Of a stretch of 64,000 nt of DNA, positions 9,243-17,963 are shown piece by piece; position 1 is the first letter of the stretch, and each line of letters starts with the position of its first letter. The notes below the pieces were generated by a model that saw nothing but the letters and a program-made list of their open reading frames with translations, was not told where the DNA came from and searched no databases. The stretch comes from Legionella quateirensis (lineage in GTDB: Bacteria > Pseudomonadota > Gammaproteobacteria > Legionellales > Legionellaceae). The stretch spans positions 124,001 through 188,000 of the forward strand of contig NZ_LNYR01000001.1 of assembly GCF_001467955.1 (NCBI RefSeq), read 5' to 3'. A program made the position numbers and the translations under genes.

Positions 9243-10052
9243 ATGGCAGAACATGATCAAGATAATGATGAATATAGATTTGCAGAGCTGGATTCACTTA
9301 ACGATGAGCCTATGGGTGACTCAGATGTGAGGCAAAGCAATAACTTATCTTCCGGGCAGGGGCAGTTTTCTGATAAAAAGAATATTAAACGCAATGCTTT
9401 AATTGCGGTTGTTTTAGTTATTCTTGTTATGGTGTTGTATAAATTTATCGGTTACTTGTTCTTCTCCAGTGCGTCAGAACCAGTTGCAAATAAAGCTGCC
9501 GTTCCTCCTATAACTCAGGTTACAGCAACTCAACCGGTACCAACAACAATTACACCAGTGCCTGTTCAGCAAGTTCAACAGGTTCAACAAATTGATTCAC
9601 AGGCCGAGAAAGAGTTAGCAAATAAAGTTTCAGCTATTGAAGCTTCTCAACAAAGTCTTAGGGCAGAGGTGAGCGCACTTAGCGATCAGATTGGAACTAT
9701 TAACAATAATATAAATAATTTAAATACACAAATTGCAAATCTGAACCAAGTGATGGGGACTTTATCCAATCAGTTAGCCAAACAATCTGAAGTTATTAGT
9801 ATGTTAATCACACGTTCACAACCAAAAAAAGTGAAACAAGTTGTTCGTTTTGTACCGCAGCGTATTATTTATAATATCCAAGCAGTAATTCCTGGTCGTG
9901 CATGGCTAATTGGCTCAAATGGTTCTACAATTACAGTAAGAGAAGGGACGAAAATTGCAGGGTATGGACTGGTTAAGTTAATTGACTCAATACAGGGTCG
10001 AGTGTTAACCAGCTCTGGGCAAGTAATTAAGTTTAGTCAAGACGATAGTTGA
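9243..10052 (+). CDS. icmG: IcmG/DotF, inner-membrane protein
   Basis: This 269-residue bitopic protein has an acidic cytoplasmic N-terminus, a transmembrane helix at about residues 52-74, a Pro/Val/Gln-rich linker and a predicted coiled coil at about 120-180. A small C-terminal periplasmic domain follows, with the pattern IPGRAWLIGSNG and GYGLVKLID typical of DotF/PilP-like ends. DotF contacts DotG and effectors in the inner membrane. A GGCAGAG sequence precedes the ATG. Gaps are 17 bases before and 7 after. Confidence 0.93.
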   Translation: MAEHDQDNDEYRFAELDSLNDEPMGDSDVRQSNNLSSGQGQFSDKKNIKRNALIAVVLVILVMVLYKFIGYLFFSSASEPVANKAAVPPITQVTATQPVPTTITPVPVQQVQQVQQIDSQAEKELANKVSAIEASQQSLRAEVSALSDQIGTINNNINNLNTQIANLNQVMGTLSNQLAKQSEVISMLITRSQPKKVKQVVRFVPQRIIYNIQAVIPGRAWLIGSNGSTITVREGTKIAGYGLVKLIDSIQGRVLTSSGQVIKFSQDDS

Positions 10053-10059
10053 GGCATAT

Positions 10060-10638
10060 ATGGCAACTTGTACTGGCGGCACAGTTTCATGCTGGATTGC
10101 AAGTCAGGCTGATATTTTAACGAATATTGCAAATTCACTAGCGCCTGTAGAGCGATTAATCACAGGCGGTGCTTATCTTATTGGTAGTGCTTTTATATTT
10201 AAGGCAATCTATAGTTTGAAGGTTTACGGTGAGGCTAGAACTATGATGTCGAATAGCGCTAGCATAAAAGAGCCCATAATGTATCTGATGGTTGGAGCAA
10301 TATTGATTTATTTTCCAACAGCATTTCAAGTTTTTATGCAATCAACCTTCGGTTATCAAAATGTACTCCAATATGCTCCAATAAATAGCAATAATCAGGC
10401 GCTTGATACACTTTTTGGTAATGGCAGTGTTGTAGGAAGACCATTAGCTATGTTAATACAGGTTATTGGTTTGATTGCATTTGTCAGAGGATGGGTATTA
10501 GTTGCTCGCTCTGCATCTCAAGGGCAACCCCCAGGAGGTACTGGAAAAGGCTTAATGCATGTATTTGGTGGGATTTTAGCAATCAATATTGTAGGTACTA
10601 TTAATATGATTAATAATACTTTATATGGTTCAGGTTAG
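10060..10638 (+). CDS. icmC: IcmC/DotE, inner-membrane protein
   Basis: The protein has 192 residues and about four hydrophobic segments (about 30-52, 84-105, 130-146 and 165-185). It contains the signature ERLITGGAYLIG, followed by a motif with PIMYLMVGAILIYFPT. It is polytopic in the inner membrane and belongs with IcmD/DotP and the distant paralogue DotV, which is also in this window (34849-35391). The three share a small multi-helix fold. The gene sits in the icmGCD run. No signal peptide is obvious. Confidence 0.93.
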   Translation: MATCTGGTVSCWIASQADILTNIANSLAPVERLITGGAYLIGSAFIFKAIYSLKVYGEARTMMSNSASIKEPIMYLMVGAILIYFPTAFQVFMQSTFGYQNVLQYAPINSNNQALDTLFGNGSVVGRPLAMLIQVIGLIAFVRGWVLVARSASQGQPPGGTGKGLMHVFGGILAINIVGTINMINNTLYGSG

Positions 10639-10663
10639 ACTAATATAAAATTAGGAGAGAATA

Positions 10664-11056
10664 GTGAAAAGTAAAATGGTCAATAGAACAGGATATAAAT
10701 ACTGGTTGATGAGCGCTGCTTGCATGGGACTAATCGCATTGGTCAGTCAAGAGGCAGCAGCAGGATCAATTACTATAGGTAATATGGCTTCTACTATTGC
10801 TGGTTCGTTTACCAGTTTAGCAAAACTTATAACAGCCGGATCCTATTTGGCCGGTTTGGGATTTTCTATTGGTGCTATTATGAAATTTAAGCAGCATAAA
10901 GATAATCCTACTCAAATCCCAATTGGAACTCCTATAGCACTGGTATTTATCGCCGCTGCATTATTATTCCTTCCTTCCATTTTAGGAGTGACAGGACAAA
11001 CTATGTTTGGAAGTGCTGGAACAACTGCAGGTCCTACTGGTACAGTATTTAAGTAA
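10664..11056 (+). CDS. icmD: IcmD/DotP, small inner-membrane protein
   Basis: The 130-residue protein has a cleavable-looking leader (hydrophobic to about residue 32, ending AAAG) and two further hydrophobic helices with FTSLAKLITAGSYLAGLGF and a second at about 83-103. It resembles a short form of IcmC/DotE. The GTG start at 10664 follows an AGGAGAGA site; an ATG at 10676 is also possible. A strong hairpin follows 29 bases downstream, then a 207-bp gap to icmJ, so the run from icmN probably ends or attenuates here. Confidence 0.92.
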   Translation: MKSKMVNRTGYKYWLMSAACMGLIALVSQEAAAGSITIGNMASTIAGSFTSLAKLITAGSYLAGLGFSIGAIMKFKQHKDNPTQIPIGTPIALVFIAAALLFLPSILGVTGQTMFGSAGTTAGPTGTVFK

Positions 11057-11084
11057 GGAACATGCCTGTTGTATGTTTCGATTT

Positions 11085-11117
11085 AAATTGGGTAGAGGAG
11101 TACTCCTTACCCAATTT
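11085..11117. terminator. Long hairpin between icmD and icmJ
   Basis: A near-perfect palindrome is visible: the arm AAATTGGGTA pairs with TACCCAATTT, enclosing a second palindrome GGAGTACTCC, with one bulged base. The following sequence ATTTATTTAT is only moderately T-rich, so this could be an attenuating terminator for the icmN-D message or an RNA-stabilising stem. It is symmetrical and would fold on either strand. Confidence 0.6.
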
Positions 11118-11263
11118 ATTTATCCAGATGAAATGGGTTTTAAGTGATTTGTGACTTATATTTACCTATAGGTGTCTAAAATTTTGTAAATTGATATTGT
11201 TCATACTTTATGGATGGTAAAGACACTAGAGTTCTTAAATTCAGCTTAATGTGAGCCGAGAAT

Positions 11264-11890
11264 ATGGCGGGTAATCAACAACGCTGCGAATTAAAATTAA
11301 TTGCTACACCAGGTTCCTGGCGCTTGTATTCAGCCAGAAAAATTGATGAGCGATTTAAGTCGTATGAGCAAAAAATTTTTACCAGAGATCGCTATACCTG
11401 CCAGTTTTGCGGATTTCAAGCCCGTTTGTTTCAAGAAATTGTAAACCTTGATAATGATTACACCAACAACAGATTATCGAATCTGGTGACCGCATGTTGT
11501 TTTTGCGCTCAATGTTTTTTTATTGAATCAGTCGGGGTTGGTGGCTATGGAGGCGGTACACTTATTTACCTTCCTGAATTGAGTCAATCTGAATTAAATA
11601 GCTTATGCCATGTTCTGTTTTGCGCTATCACTAACGATACTGGCTATAAATCAAGCGCACAAAATATTTATAGAAGTTTTAAATTTCGCTCCCAAATTGT
11701 AGAAGAAAAATTTGGTGAGGGAACAAGTGATCCTGCAATATTTGGGCAATTAATGATTGACTCTGGTGTTACTAATAAAGAGATTGGCAGTCAGCTTTTG
11801 AAAAACGTGTGCTTATTACCATCACGAGCTAAATTTAGAAAACAAATAGAAAAATGGGCTGCCAGCGCATTAGAAGAAATTGCTGAATAA
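11264..11890 (+). CDS. icmJ: IcmJ/DotN, zinc-containing coupling-complex subunit
   Basis: IcmJ/DotN is a cytoplasmic 208-residue protein that binds the DotL C-terminal tail as part of the coupling complex. It has HNH-like metal-site cysteines: C46 and C49 (CxxC) followed by C78, C79, C81 and C84, consistent with the zinc site known in DotN. No membrane segment is present. It is preceded by a 207-bp gap that contains a hairpin and AT-rich sequence in which a separate promoter is possible, and it is followed after 80 bases by icmB. Confidence 0.94.
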   Translation: MAGNQQRCELKLIATPGSWRLYSARKIDERFKSYEQKIFTRDRYTCQFCGFQARLFQEIVNLDNDYTNNRLSNLVTACCFCAQCFFIESVGVGGYGGGTLIYLPELSQSELNSLCHVLFCAITNDTGYKSSAQNIYRSFKFRSQIVEEKFGEGTSDPAIFGQLMIDSGVTNKEIGSQLLKNVCLLPSRAKFRKQIEKWAASALEEIAE

Positions 11891-11970
11891 ATACTATTGA
11901 ATCAGACAGCTGATGTTGGTTGCAAAAGCACTGCGTCAGTCGTCAAATAAATACAAATTGGGGATAAGGG

Positions 11971-14900
11971 ATGGCGAAATGGTCAGAATCGTTTTTTGAG
12001 GGTATAGATACCTTCTTTGCCTGGTTAAGCACTTCTCTTAAACAGACGACAGAGTCGTATGTTGATTTGGAAACTGCAGACAGTCCTACTGTACTGGTAA
12101 ACCATGATGGTTCATTACTTTCAATTATTAAAATTGAAGGGGTTACTGCACTGGCAGGAACAGAAGAATTCGAACGTTTGGTTGGAGGGTTAAATAACGC
12201 GTTTCAGGCTGCTATGGGTAGACCAGGCCATGCTCTGCAAGTATATTTCAGTCATGACAAACAAAATATTAAAAAAGTTATCGAGGATATCTATAGCCCA
12301 GCAGAAGCCACAGCAAAACGGCTTGATCTTAACTTAGGCGATTTGTTTGATGAGCGTGTTGATTATTTAGCACAATATTGCGCTGAAGAGCGAGTGTATT
12401 TTGTGTTAATTACTCGCCCATTTAATCTTTCTAATGATCAATTGAAGATATCTGCTAAAGCTAAAGGGAAATTTATTAAAGACAATAAAATACCTCCATT
12501 CAAAAATTCTCAGACCATTTTTGCTGCAGTACCTGAATTACGAGATACCCATGATGCTTATGTACGATCCATCATGAATGATCTGGATGCATTACGTGTT
12601 TTTGCCAAACTTTTAGACGTGCATGAAGCAATTCATGCTATTCGTATGACAGCTGATCCTGATTATACTGCTGATAACTGGCGCGCAACTTTACCGGGGG
12701 ATAAGTTACCTGTTCGTGAAGTGAACAGTTTTGAGGGAGACCCTTCAGATTTGCTATGGCCCTCTTTAGCCAAACAGGTTATCCCCAGAGATGCAGAAGT
12801 CATTGATTTAAGAACAGTTCGAGTAGGTGATAAAATCTATGCGTCTACCTATATTGATTTGTTTCCAAAAGATGTAAGGCCCTTTATCACGCTATTTTCA
12901 CGGATACTTCCATCCCATGTTCCCTGGAGAATTGCGTTCTTAATTGAAAGCGAGGGTTTAAGTACAATTAAACTCAAAGGTCTTTTATCAGCCATATTGA
13001 GTTTTAGTTCAGCGCAAAATCGACTAATCAGTGATTCGGTAAACTTGTTAAAATATCTACAGCTCAATACCGACGAAGCTATAGTTCGCTTAAGAGTAGT
13101 TGCAACTACCTGGGCATATGAAGGAAACGAACCTTTGCTCAGACGAAGAAGTTCAGAATTAGTCAAAGCAATACAAGGCTGGGGTTCAACGGACGTATCT
13201 GAAATTTGCGGCGATCCATTCGCTGGGTTTGTCTCAACAATGCTCGCAACAACAATGAATAGTGCAGCAGTGCCTACTGTTGCGCCATTATCAAGCGTGA
13301 TCTCTATGTTGCCTATTACTCGCCCCGCATCACCTTGGAAAACTGGTGCTTTACTATTTAGATCGCCTGATGGTAAACCTTGGCCTTTCCAGCCAGGATC
13401 AACAGAACAGACAACATGGATTGATTTGGTATATGCTCGTCCTGGTTCAGGAAAATCAGTGTTATCCAATGCCCTCAATTTGGCTCTTTGCTTATCTGGT
13501 GGATTAACCCGCTTACCTCGAATTGCCATTATTGATATAGGGCCATCAAGTAGTGGATTGATTTCATTATTGAAGGAAGCGTTACCGGCATCCAAACGTC
13601 ATTTGGTCGCTTATCATCGTTTGCGAATGACCCCTGAATATTCTATAAACCCATTTGATACTCAATTGGGATGTCGTTATCCAACAGCATTGGAACGGTC
13701 CTTTTTAGTGAATTTTATTACCTTGCTGACCACGCCATTAGGTGCGATAAAACCTTATGACGGTATGCCAGATTTGGCTGGTATGGTGGTAGATGAACTT
13801 TATAAAAGTATGGCCGATGAATTTAATCCGACACCTTATGCACCGGGTGTTGAGGAATTTATCGACAGTATATTAGAAGAAATCGGATTCGTACGTGATT
13901 CGAAATCTACCTGGTGGGAAGTTACAGACTCTCTGTATTCAGCAGGATTTGTTCATGAGGCGATGTTGGCACAACGCTATGCTATGCCTTTGTTAGCAGA
14001 TGCTGCATCGATTTGTAGATCCTCTTCGATTGAGGACTTGTATGAAAAAGTAACTGCGCCTACTGGTGAATCACTAATTAACGCATTTTCTAGAATGATC
14101 TCATCTGCAGTACGTGAGTACCCAATCTTGTCACGTGTAAGCAGCTTTGATATTGGAGATGCTCGTGTAGTATCTCTGGATCTTGATGAAGTCGCGAAGA
14201 GTGGTGGTGACGCAGCAGACCGACAGACCGCTGTGATGTATATGCTGGCGCGGTACGTATTGGCGCGGCATTATTATTTAACTGAGGAAAGTTTGAATAA
14301 TATACCGGAACAATATAAGGAGTATCATAAACAACGAGTTCTGGAGATAAGAGAGGATCATAAACGTATCGTTTATGATGAGTTCCATCGAACCTCTAAA
14401 TCCGCTGCAGTCCGCGAACAGGTCATTATCGACATGCGGGAAGGGCGAAAGTGGAAAGTCCAGATATCTTTACTATCACAATCTGTAGACGACTTTGATC
14501 CGGTAATGATTGATTTCGCGACAGCTATATATATTATGGACGCTGGTCCATCGCAAGCAATTGAGAAAACCACTGAAATCTTTGGACTTTCTGAAACTGC
14601 AAAAGTAGCTTTACGAAATAGAGTGCATGGGCCTCGCCTAGGTGGGGCTACCTTCCTTGCGCAATTTGCTACCAAATCAGGAGTGAATGTCCAATTACTG
14701 ACTTTAACACTCGGGCCTGTAGAGCTATGGGCATTTAGTACGACTGCTGAAGATGCGACAGTTAGAAACCATTTATACCGTCATTTAGGGCCTTCTGAGG
14801 CCAGAAGATTGCTTGCTGCGCTGTTTCCTAATGGTTCTATTGCTAAGGAATTAGAAGCGCGATTGGCAACAATGAAAGAACAAGTCGGTTTAATTGAAGA

Positions 14901-15000
14901 TGATGAGCGGGATGGAGCTATTGATCAACTGGTAACCGATATATTGGAAGCGTATGCAAAAGATCCCAATATTAAATCGCTACCCGTTAAAATTGGATAA
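11971..15000 (+). CDS. icmB: IcmB/DotO, VirB4-like ATPase
   Basis: This is a 1009-residue cytoplasmic AAA+ ATPase of the VirB4/TraU type that powers the Dot/Icm system and docks with DotB. The N-terminal half (to about 450) is the membrane-docking part. The Walker A motif ARPGSGKS is at residues 489-496, and a Walker B region RIVYDEFHR lies near 795. A GGGGATAAGGG site precedes the ATG. The length equals that of L. pneumophila IcmB. An exported six-Cys protein gene follows 23 bases later on the same strand. Confidence 0.96.
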   Translation: MAKWSESFFEGIDTFFAWLSTSLKQTTESYVDLETADSPTVLVNHDGSLLSIIKIEGVTALAGTEEFERLVGGLNNAFQAAMGRPGHALQVYFSHDKQNIKKVIEDIYSPAEATAKRLDLNLGDLFDERVDYLAQYCAEERVYFVLITRPFNLSNDQLKISAKAKGKFIKDNKIPPFKNSQTIFAAVPELRDTHDAYVRSIMNDLDALRVFAKLLDVHEAIHAIRMTADPDYTADNWRATLPGDKLPVREVNSFEGDPSDLLWPSLAKQVIPRDAEVIDLRTVRVGDKIYASTYIDLFPKDVRPFITLFSRILPSHVPWRIAFLIESEGLSTIKLKGLLSAILSFSSAQNRLISDSVNLLKYLQLNTDEAIVRLRVVATTWAYEGNEPLLRRRSSELVKAIQGWGSTDVSEICGDPFAGFVSTMLATTMNSAAVPTVAPLSSVISMLPITRPASPWKTGALLFRSPDGKPWPFQPGSTEQTTWIDLVYARPGSGKSVLSNALNLALCLSGGLTRLPRIAIIDIGPSSSGLISLLKEALPASKRHLVAYHRLRMTPEYSINPFDTQLGCRYPTALERSFLVNFITLLTTPLGAIKPYDGMPDLAGMVVDELYKSMADEFNPTPYAPGVEEFIDSILEEIGFVRDSKSTWWEVTDSLYSAGFVHEAMLAQRYAMPLLADAASICRSSSIEDLYEKVTAPTGESLINAFSRMISSAVREYPILSRVSSFDIGDARVVSLDLDEVAKSGGDAADRQTAVMYMLARYVLARHYYLTEESLNNIPEQYKEYHKQRVLEIREDHKRIVYDEFHRTSKSAAVREQVIIDMREGRKWKVQISLLSQSVDDFDPVMIDFATAIYIMDAGPSQAIEKTTEIFGLSETAKVALRNRVHGPRLGGATFLAQFATKSGVNVQLLTLTLGPVELWAFSTTAEDATVRNHLYRHLGPSEARRLLAALFPNGSIAKELEARLATMKEQVGLIEDDERDGAIDQLVTDILEAYAKDPNIKSLPVKIG

Positions 15001-15023
15001 GAAATGGTGCAGAGTATAGTGAA

Positions 15024-15521
15024 ATGAAGCTTCTGCACACTATCTTTTTATCTATTGTAACCTCGTTATCAGCAAGTATTTTATATGCTGTCGAGTGCCC
15101 TGATATTCAGAAACTCATGTCCTTAGCTACGGAGTTAAGTCATTCCATAGATCAGGATTTCTGTACTCATGAAATTAATGGTCAGCATTTGGATTGGATC
15201 AAGAATTCTGCTTTCCCGCAAATTATGAATAAATCATTTTTGGGTGTTGAGCCCCCCTCTAACTGGCGAATGGTGCTGGATGATTTGATGCAATGCTACA
15301 CTCAAGGAAATTTGTGCTCCAAAAAAGTCCAAGAGGAGTTTGCTCAGTGTACAATGGCTAAAATGCCCATAATTCTATTTCAGCTAAGTCCATGGTTCAG
15401 TGAACATTGTGTAAAAATGAATGCAACAGTTCTGCAAGGTTGGCCCGTTAAGAAATCCATAATTATGGGATTAATCAATGAATTTACCCAGCGACATAAG
15501 CGGAATGGTTTTGGAACCTAG
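15024..15521 (+). CDS. Exported six-cysteine protein, function unknown
   Basis: I do not recognise this 165-residue protein. It has a clear Sec signal peptide (residues 1-22, cleavage after LYA). The mature part of about 143 residues holds six cysteines at 25, 47, 91, 98, 109 and 129, an even number that suggests disulfides in the periplasm. No lipobox or membrane helix is present. It begins 23 bases after icmB on the same strand and is the last gene before the convergent tphA, so it is probably co-transcribed with icmJB. An accessory periplasmic role in the secretion system is a guess from position only. No strong ribosome site is seen. Confidence 0.8.
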   Translation: MKLLHTIFLSIVTSLSASILYAVECPDIQKLMSLATELSHSIDQDFCTHEINGQHLDWIKNSAFPQIMNKSFLGVEPPSNWRMVLDDLMQCYTQGNLCSKKVQEEFAQCTMAKMPIILFQLSPWFSEHCVKMNATVLQGWPVKKSIIMGLINEFTQRHKRNGFGT

Positions 15522-15537
15522 TACAACGTTGCACTAG
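15518..15537. terminator. Palindrome at the end of the icmB transcript
   Basis: CTAGTACAACGTTGCACTAG is a 20-bp palindrome with a single A/C mismatch that overlaps the stop codon of the six-Cys gene. It lies between convergent genes. No clear T-run follows on the + strand (TACTGTTTATT), so a terminator role is possible but unproven. Confidence 0.4.
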
Positions 15538-15587
15538 TACTGTTTATTCTCCTTTGAACGAATTGGGTATGTTGACAACGCACACTT

Positions 15588-16844
15588 CTAATTCAGATTC
15601 TTTTTATAGGTTTCACGAACGTAACAGGTTGTGCCCAGGACGATTATTGCCCAAAAGCACAGATACCAGGCCGGTGCTAATTGGTTATCAGACAGTTCAA
15701 TTAATGAGAAAGCAACCAGAGGCATAGTACCCCCAAAGAGGGCTTGACCTATATTGTAGCCAGTTGAGATCCCACTGGCTCGAATACTGGTTGGAAACAT
15801 CTCAGCCAACATGGTTGGAACAGTTGCGTTTATAGGCGCCAGAATCAGTGCCAATAACAGTTCACAATACAGCACATGCCACCAGTTTTTACTGAGTAAT
15901 AATAAGAAAAATGGAAAGATGAACAGTAATAGTGTGATTAAACCGCATAAATAGACCGGCTTTCTTCCAACAACATCGGATATATAACCCATAATTGGAA
16001 TAAATATCGTTAATGCCAAAAGAGCCAATAGATTGATTAATAAGGCATCATGTAATAGAAACCCTTGATATTTCACTAAATAGGTGGTGACATAGGCTAT
16101 CAGTAGATAATTTGACATGGCCAGGATGCTGGTAATCATAACCGCTTTAAAAAGCTGTTTTTTATATTGAGTGAAAATAATTTTTATTGGGATATCTTGT
16201 GCATGGGCTTTTTGTTGAAAAGTAGGTGATTCGCTGCTTTTCAATCGTAAAAAAATACCAATAATTCCTAGAATTCCACCTAGTAAATAAGTATATCTCC
16301 ATCCTGACTGCACTAGAGAGTTACCTGAGTAAAAGGAACTGACTATTGAAGCAATCAATGCGCCTAGAAATATTCCTAAAAAAGCGCTGCTTAAAACCAG
16401 ACTTCCTGCAAACCCACGTTTGTGTTCAAACATATGTTCAATCAGATAGGTAGTAGAACCTGGAAGTTCGCCTCCTACAGCCAGCCCTTGAATAAGCCTT
16501 AACATAGAGAATATGATGGGGGCTGCCAGTCCCAGGGAGTTATAATCCGGCACAAAAGCAATTAAAGTGGTTGTCAGCGTCATGATCGACATAGAGAGAA
16601 TCAGAGCTTTTCGTCTTCCAAAGTAATCGGCATAGTGCCCTATAAGTACGCCGCCAACTGGGCGCATAATAAATCCTATAGCAAAAAGACTGAATGTAGC
16701 GAGTAGAGAAATAAAATGAATTTCAGACGGAAAAAAAAGTTCCGCAAAAACCGGGGCAAAACAGGCGTAGAGGATGAAATCATACCACTCCAAGGTATTA
16801 CCATACAAACCTGCAATAATACTGTATCTTTCTTTTTGATTCAT
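15588..16844 (-). CDS. tphA: TphA, MFS transporter of the ProP/metabolite:H+ symporter family
   Basis: This 418-residue polytopic inner-membrane protein has about twelve hydrophobic segments. It carries MHS-family signatures: GNTLEWYDF near residue 15 and the loop motif GHYADYFGRRKA near 68-79. The name tphA is used for the ProP-like gene beside icmB/icmF in L. pneumophila; it is not a secretion component. The substrate is unknown, with organic acids or osmolytes such as proline/betaine known for the family. It is convergent with the icmB run. Confidence 0.9.
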   Translation of the reverse strand: MNQKERYSIIAGLYGNTLEWYDFILYACFAPVFAELFFPSEIHFISLLATFSLFAIGFIMRPVGGVLIGHYADYFGRRKALILSMSIMTLTTTLIAFVPDYNSLGLAAPIIFSMLRLIQGLAVGGELPGSTTYLIEHMFEHKRGFAGSLVLSSAFLGIFLGALIASIVSSFYSGNSLVQSGWRYTYLLGGILGIIGIFLRLKSSESPTFQQKAHAQDIPIKIIFTQYKKQLFKAVMITSILAMSNYLLIAYVTTYLVKYQGFLLHDALLINLLALLALTIFIPIMGYISDVVGRKPVYLCGLITLLLFIFPFFLLLLSKNWWHVLYCELLLALILAPINATVPTMLAEMFPTSIRASGISTGYNIGQALFGGTMPLVAFSLIELSDNQLAPAWYLCFWAIIVLGTTCYVRETYKKNLN

Positions 16845-16918
16845 AGTATGCGTTCTTATTCAGATTATAAGTTGTATTCAGAGTAGCCTGTTTTTATGCA
16901 GTAGAAATTGTATTGTTC

Positions 16919-17875
16919 TTATTTTTGATGGCATATAACGCAGCCATAACCCGATTTAAACAAGATATCTTTGCCGGGAGGGGGTGATATCTTATTAAAA
17001 GTAACTGCATTTTCCCGTGCATGTAAAATGCGTTGTTCCAACATCTTTTTATATGGCCAGAGACTGTAGGTTTTAGAGAGTTTCGCGTTCTTGTATATTA
17101 TTATACCGGTTTCTACATCCCCCGATTTAATGAGCATATCCCCCATATTCATGAAAAAGCCTTCAAAATTATGTGGGGCAATACTTGAGTTCCAACAGGC
17201 TCTTTGTTGACCGGTATGAATTTCCTTATTCATAAAAGAATGATAGTCGGGGTTTTTTCTATTGATTTTGGTTCCAGTACATAAATCCAGTGTCTTCCAT
17301 TGCCAGGTTAATCCTTCTTTAAAATGATCAGAATCTGCTGGAAGACTACTCATAGGATATCCTGCAGTAAAATAATTAAATTGAGGCCATTCGTGAATCG
17401 CTTTTTTTAGGGTAAAATATCCTCTCACTTCTTCTTGTTTATCTTGATAAATTTGACCTTCAATCAGTTGGGTATCACCATAAAATCCTTGATAAATAGG
17501 GTTGTGTGGATCAAGCTCCAAGGCATCAAGAAAATACTTTTTCGATAACACAATTTCATTGGTAATTAATGGCGATTGATCGTTGACTCGAGAGCGTTCG
17601 GTAATGTTCCATATATGAGTGAAGCCTAAATAGGCTGCTAATTGAGAATCATCAGGATTTTCAAGATAGGCTGCGGTTAATAAATAGCTTACTTTGGGAA
17701 TATCCTGATAACGACCATGATGTAATGAATTCCAGAAGAGGTGCTTTGCCTGAATGGCCAGTTTATCCTTTGATGCTTTAGCTTGTTTGGGGGGTGTTGA
17801 CATTAATGCAACCTGTTCACATCCAACCAGGTTAATGACCAAAATACATAACGACGCCACTATCGGAAAACGCAT
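16919..17875 (-). CDS. TPR-like lipoprotein ending in a CXXCH motif, function unknown
   Basis: The chosen ATG at 17875 has GGGAG seven bases upstream; a TTG at 17899 is less likely. The leader ends in lipobox LVGC with the acylated cysteine at position 19. Residues about 30-180 show helical pairs of tetratricopeptide type (for example DSQLAAYLGFTHIWN). The extreme C-terminus reads GYGCVICHQK, a CXXCH haem c attachment motif only two residues from the end. A normal cytochrome domain would need sequence after it, so covalent haem binding is uncertain. The gene lies between tphA and icmF, 88 bases downstream of icmF on the same strand. Confidence 0.8.
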   Translation of the reverse strand: MRFPIVASLCILVINLVGCEQVALMSTPPKQAKASKDKLAIQAKHLFWNSLHHGRYQDIPKVSYLLTAAYLENPDDSQLAAYLGFTHIWNITERSRVNDQSPLITNEIVLSKKYFLDALELDPHNPIYQGFYGDTQLIEGQIYQDKQEEVRGYFTLKKAIHEWPQFNYFTAGYPMSSLPADSDHFKEGLTWQWKTLDLCTGTKINRKNPDYHSFMNKEIHTGQQRACWNSSIAPHNFEGFFMNMGDMLIKSGDVETGIIIYKNAKLSKTYSLWPYKKMLEQRILHARENAVTFNKISPPPGKDILFKSGYGCVICHQK

Positions 17876-17963
17876 CCTTGTGCTCCCTTGAATATTCAAT
17901 TTAGTAACTGAAAATGAATTTCATAATATGTATTGCTATTAACAGATAAGTCAAATAAATGAT

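Noticed and set aside
12849-13595. 248-codon open frame on the - strand inside icmB
   Set aside because: It lies wholly within a strongly conserved ATPase gene and shows no ribosome site or recognisable protein features.
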